Source: Armatimonadota bacterium (GTDB taxonomy: Bacteria; Armatimonadota; Fimbriimonadia; Fimbriimonadales; Fimbriimonadaceae). Taken from it: a DNA stretch of 64,000 bases. The notes beneath the pieces were generated by a model. That model was not told the origin of the DNA. It saw only the letters and a list, made by a program, of their open reading frames with translations, and did not search any database. The stretch is taken from positions 1 through 64,000 of the forward strand of contig WGMG01000004.1 in NCBI GenBank assembly GCA_016125185.1. Reading direction: 5' to 3'. How positions within the stretch are numbered: the first letter of the stretch is position 1; the number at the start of each line of letters is the position of its first letter. Shown here one piece after another: positions 25,004 through 34,323 of this stretch. Position numbers and translations under genes: made by a program.

Positions 25004-27544
25004 TTAATTGCCTATTCTCTTCTGTGTTTCGGGGGTCAATTCTTTCTTCTGGCGTTCCATGTCGGCTTGGGCGTCGGCTGGGGTGCGTACGATGCGGGGT
25101 GTGAGGAACACGAGAAGCTCTGTCTTGGAGTCCGACCGACTGGTGGACTTGAACAGGTTGCCGAGGAGCGGTAGATCGCCCAGGATCGGCACCTTGTTGG
25201 TGGTCGAGGTCACGGTCTTGCCCATGATGCCGCCCAGCACCACCGTGTCGCCGTCCTTCACCGAGACGGTGGTATTGGCCTCGCGCTGATTGACGAGAGG
25301 CGCGTTGAAGGACGTGTAGCCGGTTAGCTCGTTGGCGGTCTGCGTCACCTCCATCGTCACCATTCCCGCCGGGCTGATCTGCGGAGTGACGGTGAGCACG
25401 ATGCCGACATCCTGGAAGGCGTAGTTGAAGACCAGGTTGCCGTTAGTGTCCTCGCGCTGGCTGGTCACGTACGGCACCGACTGGCTAATGTTGATGCTGG
25501 CCTGCACGTTGTTGGACGTGAAGATACGCGGGGTGGAGAGGACGTGGAACCGCTGGTCGGTTTGGAACGCGTTGAGGTACGCGCTGAGGTTGCCGCCCGT
25601 GAGGGTGTATTTGAAACCTTGGTTGGAGGAGTCCGCGCTTCCCAATCCGTAGTTGGTTCCCACCTTGCCGGTCGAGCCGGTCACGCCGAACGCCTTCGGT
25701 TGGGCGAGCGACCATTCGATGCCGAGCTTGGATTCTGAATCGAGGCTGGCCTCGACGATCATGGTTTCGATGACGACCTGCTGGGGAATCTTGTCGAGTT
25801 GGTCGAGGATGACCTTCAGGCGTTCGACGGCGTCGGGGTCGCCCACGACGATGAGGCTGTTGGTGTTGGGGTCGGCGACGATGGTCACGCGGCCGGTGAG
25901 GTCGGTGGTGTTGACCACCTTGCCCTGGGCGTCGCGGCTGATCGAGCTGTTGCTAGTTGAAGACGTAGATGACGTTCGATTGCTTTGCTGGCCAAAGTTG
26001 CCGAACCCGCCGATGCCCTGCTGGACCGTCACATTGGCGGCGAGTTCGCCAGACTCAGCGGTCGGGTCCTTCATCTGCACGTAGAGGCTTTGCGGATCGG
26101 TCGTCGAGCCGCCCAACCCGCCACCAGTGTTGTTGGTGCGTTGGGTGTTGGTCGAAGTCGTGGACGACGTTCGGGAAGTCGTGCCCGTGCTCGTGGTGCG
26201 GTTGGATCCCGACCGGGAGCCGAAAGCCTGGTTGAGGAGGGTGGCCATGTCCGTCGCCTTAGCGTTGGCGAGCGGGATGACCGCGCTGGCGTCCAGCGAG
26301 ACCACTTCCTTGTCGATGCCCTCGATCAGTTGCTTAACGATCACCTGGTTCTGCTCGGTGGTGGTCACGATGAGCGAGTTAGAGCGTGTCTCCGCCGCCG
26401 CAGTGCCAGAGTTGGCCTGGGTGGATTGGGTTCGGAATGGTCCGAATCCCTGGGTTTGCGTCGAGGTTGATGCGCCGCGCCCAGTCGGGGCGTTTGCCGA
26501 GAGCACGCTTTGGATCGGCGTCACCAGGTCCTGCGCTGAAGCATAGGTGAGCGGGTAGAGCTTGGTCACGAGCGGCTGTTTGACGTCAACGTCGATCTTC
26601 TTGATGAAATCGGCAACCTGCACTTGGAGCGAGAGCGGGGCGTACACCATGACGGTGTTGCTGTACTCTTCGTAAGAGGCGCGCACAAGGCCCTGGGAGT
26701 TCGAAGCGGTGTTGTTACCGCCGCCGGGTCCGCCTTGGCCAAATTGTCGTTGTCGCTGGGCTACTGGTTCGGCTGGCTCGGCAAGTTCGTCGACGAGGGT
26801 GAGCAGGACGCTCGGGCCGTTTCCGCCACCCGGTCCTCCCCCTGGCCCCCCGCCGGGTCCACCGCCGCCGGGCCCTCCGCCTGGGCCACCACCGGGTCCG
26901 CCACCATTAAAGCCGCCGTTGTTGAACCCGCCGCCATTGAAACCACCGAACGTACTGGAGCCGGACTGCGCGAAGGCGTCGTTGATGGCCTTCGCCACCG
27001 AGGCTGCGCTGGCGTACTTCAGGGTGTAGGTTCGAAGTTCCGATTTGACCGTCGAAGAGCTTTGGCTGGCACCGCCGGGAAAGCTCGTGCTTCCGCCCCC
27101 GGGGAATGCATTCGCGCCGCCCGGTCCGCCGCCGGGAAATCCGTTCGCACCGCCGCGGCCAGTAGCCGCCTTCGGCTTCGCTTTGATGACAAGGAAGCTG
27201 TCCTGCTTTTGGAACTGAAAGCCCTTAAGGTCGAGCGCGGCAGAAAAGACGCCGAACGCATCGCTAAGGGAGACCTCGTTGGGCGTCAGGATGCTCATCG
27301 TGCCGGTCAGCGTCGGGTCCTTGATGATGGTGACGCCCGCGGTTTGGGAGAAGAACCGGAGCACGAGGTCAATGTTCGCGTTGTGAAAATCGAGCTTGAC
27401 CTTTTTCTTCTTGTCGAGCTTGAGGTCAGCCCATGGCTTGGCGGGCGCGGCAGTACCGAAGTCGTCGAATTGGGCCGGCGAAACGCACACCAAACTCAAG
27501 GCGGCTAGGGAAAGCAGGGTCGGTAATGTCCGTCGGGTGATCAT
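25004..27544 (-). CDS. Secretin (GspD/PilQ type II secretion or pilus family)
   Basis: 846 residues with a signal peptide (cut near VSPAQ). An N0-like domain at about 45-115 (VKLDFHNANIDLVLRFFSQ) is followed by N1/N2/N3-type modules and the secretin core from about 570 (VVIETMIVEASLD, then VPYVTSQ and the ending VPILGDLPLLGNLFKS, LLVFLTPRIV). Such proteins form 12-15-mer outer-membrane channels. Three Gly/Pro/Asn-rich insertions (about 130-160, 195-250 and the Ser/Thr-rich 440-480) are unusual. Start ATG has GAGGAAG upstream. No other gsp or pil gene is in the window, so its machine lies elsewhere. Confidence 0.93.
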   Translation of the reverse strand: MITRRTLPTLLSLAALSLVCVSPAQFDDFGTAAPAKPWADLKLDKKKKVKLDFHNANIDLVLRFFSQTAGVTIIKDPTLTGTMSILTPNEVSLSDAFGVFSAALDLKGFQFQKQDSFLVIKAKPKAATGRGGANGFPGGGPGGANAFPGGGSTSFPGGASQSSSTVKSELRTYTLKYASAASVAKAINDAFAQSGSSTFGGFNGGGFNNGGFNGGGPGGGPGGGPGGGGPGGGPGGGPGGGNGPSVLLTLVDELAEPAEPVAQRQRQFGQGGPGGGNNTASNSQGLVRASYEEYSNTVMVYAPLSLQVQVADFIKKIDVDVKQPLVTKLYPLTYASAQDLVTPIQSVLSANAPTGRGASTSTQTQGFGPFRTQSTQANSGTAAAETRSNSLIVTTTEQNQVIVKQLIEGIDKEVVSLDASAVIPLANAKATDMATLLNQAFGSRSGSNRTTSTGTTSRTSSTTSTNTQRTNNTGGGLGGSTTDPQSLYVQMKDPTAESGELAANVTVQQGIGGFGNFGQQSNRTSSTSSTSNSSISRDAQGKVVNTTDLTGRVTIVADPNTNSLIVVGDPDAVERLKVILDQLDKIPQQVVIETMIVEASLDSESKLGIEWSLAQPKAFGVTGSTGKVGTNYGLGSADSSNQGFKYTLTGGNLSAYLNAFQTDQRFHVLSTPRIFTSNNVQASINISQSVPYVTSQREDTNGNLVFNYAFQDVGIVLTVTPQISPAGMVTMEVTQTANELTGYTSFNAPLVNQREANTTVSVKDGDTVVLGGIMGKTVTSTTNKVPILGDLPLLGNLFKSTSRSDSKTELLVFLTPRIVRTPADAQADMERQKKELTPETQKRIGN

Positions 27545-27638
27545 CGCTTCCTCGTGGTATGGGTGCTTACACGATGGAGGATAGAAGAATGTTCTGAAGA
27601 CGATATGAAGATGCGTTGATTGGGTGAGGTGGCGCGTT

Positions 27639-27722
27639 TAACGACGCCTGCGAAGCAGGGAGCTAAACGTGTTAATGCTGGACAGTTAGCACTGGCGAAT
27701 CCCAGCTTCGCAGACGTCTTTA
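27639..27722. repeat. Imperfect inverted repeat, 23-bp arms
   Basis: The arms 27639-27661 and 27700-27722 match at 20 of 23 positions when one is reverse complemented (core CTGCGAAGC). Inside, GCTAA (27662-27666) pairs with TTAGC (27686-27690), so a long nested hairpin can form. Located about 95 bases before the secretin start. Confidence 0.75.
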
Positions 27723-27780
27723 CCGGTGCTACGACTAGTTTATCTTCGTTTTGTTTTCTGCAAACCGCCAACCCTCTTCG

Positions 27781-27818
27781 TCCCTTGCCCTAGCGAAGCG
27801 AGCCCCTTTTGCCCTGAA
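27781..27818 (+). repeat. Intergenic repeat family D, copy 1
   Basis: About 36 bases (CCTTGCCCTAGCGAAGC, then GAGCCCCTTTTGCCCTGAA) that recur with few changes at 33505-33540 in the same orientation. Confidence 0.6.
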
Positions 27819-27891
27819 TAATGTCCAACCTCGTGCCGAGTCGATGACGTAACCGCCCATTCGCCGTTGCATCACGGTAAATTACAAGTCG

Positions 27892-30510
27892 ATGAGCGCA
27901 TTGCTTGCCGCCTTCGTCGCCATGAGCACTCCGTCGAATTCCGCCCTGAACCTGGCCAACCTGCGGTGCGAGTACCTTGCTCATCCGCTCGCGGTCGAGA
28001 CGACGTCGCCGCGCCTTAGTTGGATAACCGAGACGTCGACGTCGAACTGGCGGCAGTCTGCCTACCAAATCCTTGTCGCCTCGACCGCCGACCTGCTCAA
28101 GGGCGACAAAGGCGACCTTTGGGACACCGGCAAGGTGGCCTCGGACGCCAGCACTCAGATCGCCTACGCTGGACACGCGCTGAGTTCTCGCCAGCCGTGC
28201 TTCTGGAAGGTGCGGGTGTGGGACAAGGACGGCAACGCCTCGGGCTGGAGCAAGCCCCAGGAATGGGAGATGGGCCTGCTTCACAACGAAGACTGGGGCG
28301 CGAGCGAATGGATCGGCATTCCGGGTGAGCCGAAGGTCAATCCGGCCCCTTACTTGCGCAAAGAATTCACCGTTTCGGGCCGCATCAAGCGCGCGCGGCT
28401 GACCGTGTGCGGCTTGGCGTACGCCGACATGAGTCTGAACGGAAAGCTCGTGGGCGACACCGAGCGCGACCCAGGCTATACCAATTTCGATAAGCGCGTG
28501 CTGTACGTGGTTCACGACGTGACGGCCGCCCTGCACAGCGGTAAAAATTGCCTCGGAGCGGTACTGGGCACCGGCTGGTACGACGTGCATGACCTCGCCA
28601 CGTGGCGGTTCGAAAAAGCGCCGTGGCGCGACCGTCCGAAGCTTCGGGCGGTGCTGAGGATCGAGTACGCGGACGGCAAAGCCGAGGACGTGGTGACCGA
28701 CGAGACGTGGCGCGCGACCACCGGCCCGATCCTGTTCGACGGCATATACACCGGCGAGGTGTACGACGCCAGCAAGGAACTGACGGGCTGGGACAAGGCC
28801 GGATTTGACGACTCGGCTTGGGGTAAGGCCAGCGAGATGGCGGTACCGAAGGGCGAGCTTCACGCTCTGCCGTGCCCACCGGTCCGCATCACCCAAACCC
28901 TCAAGCCCAAGACGATTTCGGAACCCCAGCCGGGCGTGTACGTGCTGGACTACGGCCAAAACCTGACCGGCCACGTGCGAATCCATGGCAGGTTCGACGC
29001 GGGCCAAAAGGTGAGCATGCGCTATAGCGAGCGCATCGACGCGAAGGGCATGATCCACCGCGACGAGATCGACGTGTACATGGACAAGGCGACCCCGCCC
29101 CAGCCGTTCCAGACCGACGTCTACATCGCCAAAGGCAAAGGAACCGAGCAGTGGGAACAGCGATTCTCGTACTCCGGCTTCCAGTACGTCGAGGTGACGG
29201 GCCTGAAATCCAAGCCGACACCGGACATGTTCGAAGCGCGGTTTGCGCATACGGACTTGGCTAGCGCGGGCGAGTTTTCGTGCTCCAACGACCTGCTGAA
29301 CAAGATTCAGCATGCGACGCGGTACTCGTACCTCAGCAACGCGCAGAGCATCCCGACGGACTGCCCCCAGCGCGAGAAGAACGGGTGGACCGGCGATGCG
29401 CACCTGGCATGCGAGGCGGGCCTGATGAACTTCGATTCGGCGTCGTTCTACACCAAATGGCTGGGCGACTACGCCGACGATCAGAAGCCAAGCGGGGCGT
29501 TCAGCCTGATTATTCCCAGCGGTGGATGGGGCAACGGCGCAACGCACCCGTCGTGGGACAGCGCGTTCGGCATCATCGCCAACGACATGACGAACTACTT
29601 GGGCGACGAGCGAATTCTGCGGCAGGCCTACCCGCACGTGAAGCGGTACCTGGACCACTTGTACGGCATGGCGAAGGACGAGGTGGTGGACTTCGACAGC
29701 CTGGGCGACTGGCTTCCTTGGAAGACGGAGACGTCAAGCAAGCTGACGTCGTCGGTGATGCTGTACCTGGACGCAACGATCGTGGCTCGCGGCGCTCGGC
29801 TAAGCGGCGAGACTGCCGAGGCTGAGAAATACGAGGCGATGGCGGCGCGGGTAAAAGACGGTATCGACCGTCACTTCTACGACCCGGCGAAGTTTGGCGA
29901 GGACACGCAGACGGCGCTGGCCCTGGCGATCTACTTCGACTTGGTCCCGGCCGACCAGAAGCAGGCGGCGTTGGACGCACTGGTGAAGAACGTAGAGTCG
30001 CAGGGGCATATCGACACCGGCATCATCGGTGCGAAGTTCATTCTGCGGGCCCTCAGCGAGAACGGGCGGACCGACGTGGCGTACAAGATCGTGAACCATA
30101 AGGGCCAACCCGGCTGGGGCTGGTGGATGGAGCAGGGCGCGACCACGCTGTGGGAGGACTGGAAAGGCGAGTTCTCGATGAACCACATCATGTTTGGCGA
30201 CGTCAGCAACTGGTTTATGCAGTGGCTGGCCGGCATCGGTCTGGACCCGGCGACGCCGGCGTTCAAGCACATCCTGATCCGTCCGACGCCGGTGGGCGAT
30301 CTGACGTGGGCTAAGGGCGCGCATCTGTCGCCGTACGGCTGGATCCGGTCGTCGTGGACGAAGGATGCGAAGGGATTCCGGTTGTCGATCGAGATTCCGG
30401 CGAACACGACGGCAACGGTGACGCTTCCGAGCGGGAAGACGCAGGAAGTGGGCTCGGGCAAGTGGTCGTTTGCGGAGCAATTGGTGGGATCGCTACATGC
30501 CTCCTTGTGA
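27892..30510 (+). CDS. GH78 alpha-L-rhamnosidase
   Basis: 872 residues. N-terminal Fn3-like domain (LRCEYLAHPLAVETTSPRLS), then the rhamnosidase N-domain with the CBM67-like fold (about 140-310), the Bac_rhamnosid beta domain ending at 440, and the (alpha/alpha)6 catalytic barrel with DCPQREKNGWTGDA at about 489-502, which carries the conserved Asp and Glu of the family. C-terminal beta domain from about 790. It cleaves terminal L-rhamnose from plant or bacterial glycans. No clear signal peptide: residues 1-11 are hydrophobic but short, so location is uncertain. Confidence 0.94.
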   Translation: MSALLAAFVAMSTPSNSALNLANLRCEYLAHPLAVETTSPRLSWITETSTSNWRQSAYQILVASTADLLKGDKGDLWDTGKVASDASTQIAYAGHALSSRQPCFWKVRVWDKDGNASGWSKPQEWEMGLLHNEDWGASEWIGIPGEPKVNPAPYLRKEFTVSGRIKRARLTVCGLAYADMSLNGKLVGDTERDPGYTNFDKRVLYVVHDVTAALHSGKNCLGAVLGTGWYDVHDLATWRFEKAPWRDRPKLRAVLRIEYADGKAEDVVTDETWRATTGPILFDGIYTGEVYDASKELTGWDKAGFDDSAWGKASEMAVPKGELHALPCPPVRITQTLKPKTISEPQPGVYVLDYGQNLTGHVRIHGRFDAGQKVSMRYSERIDAKGMIHRDEIDVYMDKATPPQPFQTDVYIAKGKGTEQWEQRFSYSGFQYVEVTGLKSKPTPDMFEARFAHTDLASAGEFSCSNDLLNKIQHATRYSYLSNAQSIPTDCPQREKNGWTGDAHLACEAGLMNFDSASFYTKWLGDYADDQKPSGAFSLIIPSGGWGNGATHPSWDSAFGIIANDMTNYLGDERILRQAYPHVKRYLDHLYGMAKDEVVDFDSLGDWLPWKTETSSKLTSSVMLYLDATIVARGARLSGETAEAEKYEAMAARVKDGIDRHFYDPAKFGEDTQTALALAIYFDLVPADQKQAALDALVKNVESQGHIDTGIIGAKFILRALSENGRTDVAYKIVNHKGQPGWGWWMEQGATTLWEDWKGEFSMNHIMFGDVSNWFMQWLAGIGLDPATPAFKHILIRPTPVGDLTWAKGAHLSPYGWIRSSWTKDAKGFRLSIEIPANTTATVTLPSGKTQEVGSGKWSFAEQLVGSLHASL

Positions 30511-30520
30511 TTGAAGCGGT

Positions 30521-31435
30521 ATGAGGAAGGTTTTCGTTTTCGACGGACGCAAGAAGCGGCGATGGGCCGTGTTCACCTTCGTCATCGTGGCGCTGATGGT
30601 TTTCGGCGGCGTCTTGGGCTTACAGAACGACCTGCAGAGTCACAAATCGCCGATGATGTCGGCCTTCATTGTGCTTTTTTCCCTGATGGTAGGCGCGTTT
30701 GGCGTGTATGAGCGGCGGGTACTGCGCAAGCGGTCGATCGTCATCGAAGGAGGGACGCTTGGGCTGTATGGACCTGAGGGTGAGGAGAAGTTCGTGCAAT
30801 CGCTTGATTCCGTGTACCACCTGCATATGCTCCGCCCTTTTTGGTCGCCGATCCTGCCGACCACCTATCGGGTGTACTTCAACGACCGAAAGCAGGCGGC
30901 CTTCGAGTCCACTATCGACGGGGCCAGCGAACTGGTGGCGCTGATCGAGGACGCCTCGGGGAAGAAGTTCGTCGAGGGCTTACCAACGAATCCTCGCCCG
31001 CAGGCTGAGCCGTTCGATCTCTCGGTTGCGGAGGAACGGTTCGGCCCGACGTTAGTCGGCTCATGGTCGGAGCCTAGCTTCGGCAGTGAGCCCCTGGAGC
31101 AGAAGGTCATCGTGTTTCCCGACGGTTACGCCGTGATGTTCTGGATTCGGATGTTTGGTTCGACCACGAACCAATTGTTTCGGTGGCGGCAGACCGAGCC
31201 ATTTGTGATCGAGGTGTTGGAGGTGACTCCTGGGCTGGAAGAGGAGCAAGCATGGCAGACCTGCCCGTACAAAGTGGAGGAGTTCAAGATGTTTGAGACC
31301 TCGCGGGGCGAGGCGGCGACGCGTGGGTTCTGGGGTTCGCTGATGACGTTCAGCGGGCCGCTGCTTGAGGGGATGACGTACGAGAGATTTGTGGCCGAAC
31401 ACCCGCTAAATTTTGCTCTTGATGAGGATGAGTAA
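30521..31435 (+). CDS. Membrane protein with PH-like and beta-rich domains
   Basis: 304 residues, ten bases after the rhamnosidase stop, so possibly in the same transcript. Two transmembrane helices at about 14-34 and 43-62, then a PH-like segment (SIVIEGGTLGLYGPEGEEK, DSVYHLHM) and a beta-rich C-terminal half (VIVFPDGYAVMFWIRMF). No family recognised. Both domains would face the cytoplasm by the positive-inside rule. Confidence 0.75.
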   Translation: MRKVFVFDGRKKRRWAVFTFVIVALMVFGGVLGLQNDLQSHKSPMMSAFIVLFSLMVGAFGVYERRVLRKRSIVIEGGTLGLYGPEGEEKFVQSLDSVYHLHMLRPFWSPILPTTYRVYFNDRKQAAFESTIDGASELVALIEDASGKKFVEGLPTNPRPQAEPFDLSVAEERFGPTLVGSWSEPSFGSEPLEQKVIVFPDGYAVMFWIRMFGSTTNQLFRWRQTEPFVIEVLEVTPGLEEEQAWQTCPYKVEEFKMFETSRGEAATRGFWGSLMTFSGPLLEGMTYERFVAEHPLNFALDEDE

Positions 31436-31571
31436 TTTCGTTTCCCGCATAGCTTCCGGCTACACGTGACAACCGAGCACTGATGACCCAATCTTCCTCA
31501 ATTGCTAGGAGAGGACGTTGTTGCGACAGTGGACCGCATCATTTAGTGATGGAGAACTCCGCTCCCCGGCC

Positions 31572-32159
31572 TCAGCCTTTTTTCAGCAGCGAGAGGGACT
31601 GTTTGATTCGTTCGTCCAACGCCAAACCGGCGTCGACTTTGCCGACCACCGCTTCCGCGTCCTGGCGTCGGTAGCCGAGCGTCAGCAGGGCTTCGACAAG
31701 GTCGCGATCTGGGCTGGAGACCACCGCCATTGCCGCGCTTCCGCCCAGCACCAGCGTCCCCTTTTCGATCTTGGGGCGAAGCTCGAGAATAATGCGTTCG
31801 GCTAGCCGCTGCCCCACACCCGAGGCGCGGGAGAGGGTCTTGGCGTCGCTCCCGACGATCGCGGCAGAGATTGCGTCCGCGCCGACCTGGCCGATCAGGG
31901 CCTGAGCTACGCGTGGCCCGCACCCTTTCACGTCCAGCAAAAGGTCGAACACGCGCCGCTCATTGCGATCCAGGAACCCGCACAGCGTCACCCCGTCCTC
32001 GCGGAAGATCTGCCGTGTATACAGCGTGACTTCGGTCTTGGGACCCAGGCGACCCAGGACCGAATCCGGCACGATGACTTCGTACCCTACGCCCGCCACT
32101 TCGACGAGAGCGAGGTTCCCCTCGACCTCGACGACCACCCCGCGAAGAAGTCCGATCAC
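31572..32159 (-). CDS. ruvA: Holliday junction branch migration protein RuvA
   Basis: 195 residues from GTG at 32159; the G of the start is the last base of the upstream TAG, so coupling is likely. Domain I OB fold (IGLLRGVVVEVEGNLALVEVAGVGYEV), domain II helix-hairpin-helix pair (VKGCGPRVAQALI, ASGVGQRLAERIILELR) and domain III (LVEALLTLGYRRQDAEAVV), which contacts RuvB. RuvA tetramers hold the junction for RuvB. ruvB and ruvC are not in this window. A longer frame to 32468 lies inside the peptidase gene and is not RuvA-like. Confidence 0.96.
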   Translation of the reverse strand: MIGLLRGVVVEVEGNLALVEVAGVGYEVIVPDSVLGRLGPKTEVTLYTRQIFREDGVTLCGFLDRNERRVFDLLLDVKGCGPRVAQALIGQVGADAISAAIVGSDAKTLSRASGVGQRLAERIILELRPKIEKGTLVLGGSAAMAVVSSPDRDLVEALLTLGYRRQDAEAVVGKVDAGLALDERIKQSLSLLKKG

Positions 32160-33205
32160 TATTCGTCGATCAGGTACTCGGCGATGAGTTGGGCGGTGTC
32201 GCGCAGGGCGTCGATGTGGGTTCGTTCGTAGCCATGGCTGGTGTCCACGCCGGGGCCGATCAAGGCGACCTCCGCGCCGCCGCCAGACCGCCAATAGGCG
32301 CTTCCGTCGCTTCCGTAGTACGGGTAGATGTCGGGCTTCAGTTCGATGCCGCGCCGCTCGGCGAGGTTGCGAATGCGGTCGGTCAAGTTCTTGCTGTAGG
32401 GGCCGGAGCTGTCGGCGGTACAGATCGAGCAGTTGAGCTCGGTTCCATTCTGGCCGACGCCCACGCACGCCATGTCGAGCACGACGAGTTCAGCCAGGTC
32501 GGGCGGCAGGCCGTCCATTCCACCGTGGCCGACCTCTTCGAAATTAGAGAACAGCACGGTGGTGCGCTGGACCGGCGTTAATTGGCTCTTTTTCAGGGCC
32601 TCAAGGGCGGCGATGGCGCAGGCGACGCTCGCCTTATCGTCCAAGAATCGCGAGCGGATGAAGCCAGATGCCGTGATCTCGGTGCGCGGGTCCAGGTACA
32701 CGTAGTCGCCGACCTCGATACCGAGGAAGCGGGTCTCTTCGGCCTTTGTCGTCAGTTCATCCAGGCGGACCTCCAGGTTCTCCGAGTTGCGGGCGGCCAC
32801 GGTGGCGTCCTTGTTCACGTGGGCGGCACCGTTCTCGAACACGATCGAGCCGGTGATCTGCCGTCCGTCGCGGGTCGAGATGGTGACGACCTGGCTGTCG
32901 ACGGTCGGCCACATGATGCCGTTGAGCGCCTTCAACTTGAGTCGGCCGTTCGACTTGATCTCTTTGACTTGGAAGCCGAGGGTGTCCACATGGGCGGTCA
33001 GCGCCTTCGGGGCGCTGTCGCGCAGGCCCTCGAGGTGAGCCAACAGTGCACCCTTGGTGGTGCGGGTGGTAGGAATGTCGAGGTTCATCAGCTCGCCTTC
33101 GATGAGGCTGATCGCATACTCGGTGTCGCCCGTTGGGCTGGGCGTCTGCAGAAGGTCCACCAGGAACCGCTTGAGGTAGTCGTCAGAAATTTCGAATCGT
33201 GCCAT
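32159..33205 (-). CDS. M42 family metallopeptidase
   Basis: 348 residues. Metal and catalytic motifs of M42 aminopeptidases appear in order: TAHVDTLGF (about 71), RFLDDKAS (about 185), FEEVGHGG (about 222), an Asp in VVLDMA and DTSHGYERTH (about 323). A PDZ-like insert lies between the first two motifs. Family members are tetrahedral aminopeptidases that clear peptides, some annotated as endoglucanases. It starts at ATG 33205 and leads the ruvA transcript. Confidence 0.93.
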   Translation of the reverse strand: MARFEISDDYLKRFLVDLLQTPSPTGDTEYAISLIEGELMNLDIPTTRTTKGALLAHLEGLRDSAPKALTAHVDTLGFQVKEIKSNGRLKLKALNGIMWPTVDSQVVTISTRDGRQITGSIVFENGAAHVNKDATVAARNSENLEVRLDELTTKAEETRFLGIEVGDYVYLDPRTEITASGFIRSRFLDDKASVACAIAALEALKKSQLTPVQRTTVLFSNFEEVGHGGMDGLPPDLAELVVLDMACVGVGQNGTELNCSICTADSSGPYSKNLTDRIRNLAERRGIELKPDIYPYYGSDGSAYWRSGGGAEVALIGPGVDTSHGYERTHIDALRDTAQLIAEYLIDE

Positions 33206-33380
33206 GAATTCGCTCTGCTGGAAGGTTTACCACGATGAGGGGTGGCTGGTGTACGGTTTCCCTGCGTCGTTGGGTTATGGGGCGGAAAATCGGGTGTGAT
33301 TTAGCGGGAGGGACTGCGATAGGAAAGCAAGGATCTGGGTGGCGCGTATATGGGGACACAGACTCAGCGTTGCAGGTTGT

Positions 33381-33452
33381 GCACTCCCAAATGGATGTCC
33401 CGCCTTGCCCCCTCCATCCCTGCACCCTTCCTTCCCCTCGGGAGGAAGGGAT
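33381..33452 (+). repeat. Intergenic repeat family A, copy 1
   Basis: About 70 bases that recur in inverted orientation at 40131-40201. Shared landmarks are AAATGGATGTCCC, CCCCTCCATCCCTGCACCC and a terminal hairpin CCCTTCC...GGAGGAAGGG. Confidence 0.8.
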
Positions 33453-33504
33453 TCAATTCTCTAGCAGAAAGCTGAAGGCAGGAAGCAGAAGGCTAAGACT
33501 TTAC

Positions 33505-33540
33505 GCCCTTGCCTAGCAAAGCAAGCCCTTTGCCCTGAAA
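33505..33540 (+). repeat. Intergenic repeat family D, copy 2
   Basis: CCTTGCCTAGCAAAGC then AAGCCCTTTGCCCTGAA; compare 27781-27818. Confidence 0.6.
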
Positions 33541-33546
33541 GGAGCC

Positions 33547-34323
33547 CTACTCCGAATCTTCGCGGGGGATGTATTCGTTCGTCGTAAACCAGTACGCGCT
33601 GAGGCCGACCATGACCACCGAAAACACGATCAGGGTGAACGCCGACGACGCGCCGGACAGGGTGTTCTCACCCAGCACACCCGAGATGGCTTCCAGGAAT
33701 TTCTTGCCACCCTGCGAGTCTGGATGGTTCGCGATCGCCTGCATATGCGCCAAAATCGACAGCTTCTGCAGACCCGCCGACAAGTTCGGCACCGAGCTTT
33801 CCCACCCGAACGCGAACAGCACGCAGACGATCAGCGCGCGGTTGAAGACAAGCGTCACGAATAGGAACAGTGAGCCGTACGCCGCCGCACCCAGGAAGAT
33901 CGCCAGCAGGTCGCGAGGGAACGCCACATGCACCTGGCCAAAGCCTCCGGCGCCGAGGATCGTGGCCACCATGCCGATGAGCGAGATAATGAGCACGGCC
34001 GTCACCGTCGCCATCCACCGCCCGACCAGCAGTTGCCATCGGTCGAGGGGGCGCGTCAATAGGTACACGATGGTCTTTTGCTCGACCTCTTGGCTCACCA
34101 CCATGGTTGTGTAGATCGCCGAGGCCAGCGGCAGAAGCCGAAACACGAGGAGGTTGACGACGTTGACATACCGGTCGGTTGCCGTGATGGGTGTCTCGCT
34201 TCCACGCGACAGATAGTGCCAGCTAGCAGCCAGGGCAAACCCGGCGACGGCGAGGATGAGCCACGCCACCAGCTTGCGGAATCGCAACGCGTCGCGGAGC
34301 AGAAATTGGAATGGAACGATCAT
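33547..34323 (-). CDS. ABC-2 type transporter permease
   Basis: 258 residues with six hydrophobic segments. The region VVSQEVEQKTIVYLLTRPLDRWQLLVGRWMA is typical of ABC-2 (NatB/GldF-like) permeases. Its ATG overlaps the stop of the ATPase at 34320 (ATGA), so the two form one exporter. Last gene of the four-gene operon. Confidence 0.9.
   Translation of the reverse strand: MIVPFQFLLRDALRFRKLVAWLILAVAGFALAASWHYLSRGSETPITATDRYVNVVNLLVFRLLPLASAIYTTMVVSQEVEQKTIVYLLTRPLDRWQLLVGRWMATVTAVLIISLIGMVATILGAGGFGQVHVAFPRDLLAIFLGAAAYGSLFLFVTLVFNRALIVCVLFAFGWESSVPNLSAGLQKLSILAHMQAIANHPDSQGGKKFLEAISGVLGENTLSGASSAFTLIVFSVVMVGLSAYWFTTNEYIPREDSE

Larger units (their letters stand above)
27545..27891. other. 347-bp intergenic region between divergent secretin and rhamnosidase genes
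   Basis: No gene seen. It contains a long inverted repeat (arms 27639-27661 and 27700-27722), a short repeat element at 27781-27818 shared with 33505-33540, and a TAAATT eight bases before the rhamnosidase ATG. Confidence 0.7.
33206..33546. other. 341-bp intergenic region with repeat elements
   Basis: No gene seen. It carries one copy of repeat family A (33381-33452) and one of family D (33505-33540). The left third is ordinary sequence and should hold the M42 promoter. Confidence 0.7.

Noticed and set aside
27541-27771. 76-codon minus-strand frame upstream of the secretin
   Set aside because: It overlaps the long inverted repeat and the secretin start, and its sequence is unlike a protein domain.
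27790-29658. 622-codon open frame on the minus strand
   Set aside because: Antisense to GH78; Arg/His/Val-rich shadow without a start signal or family match.
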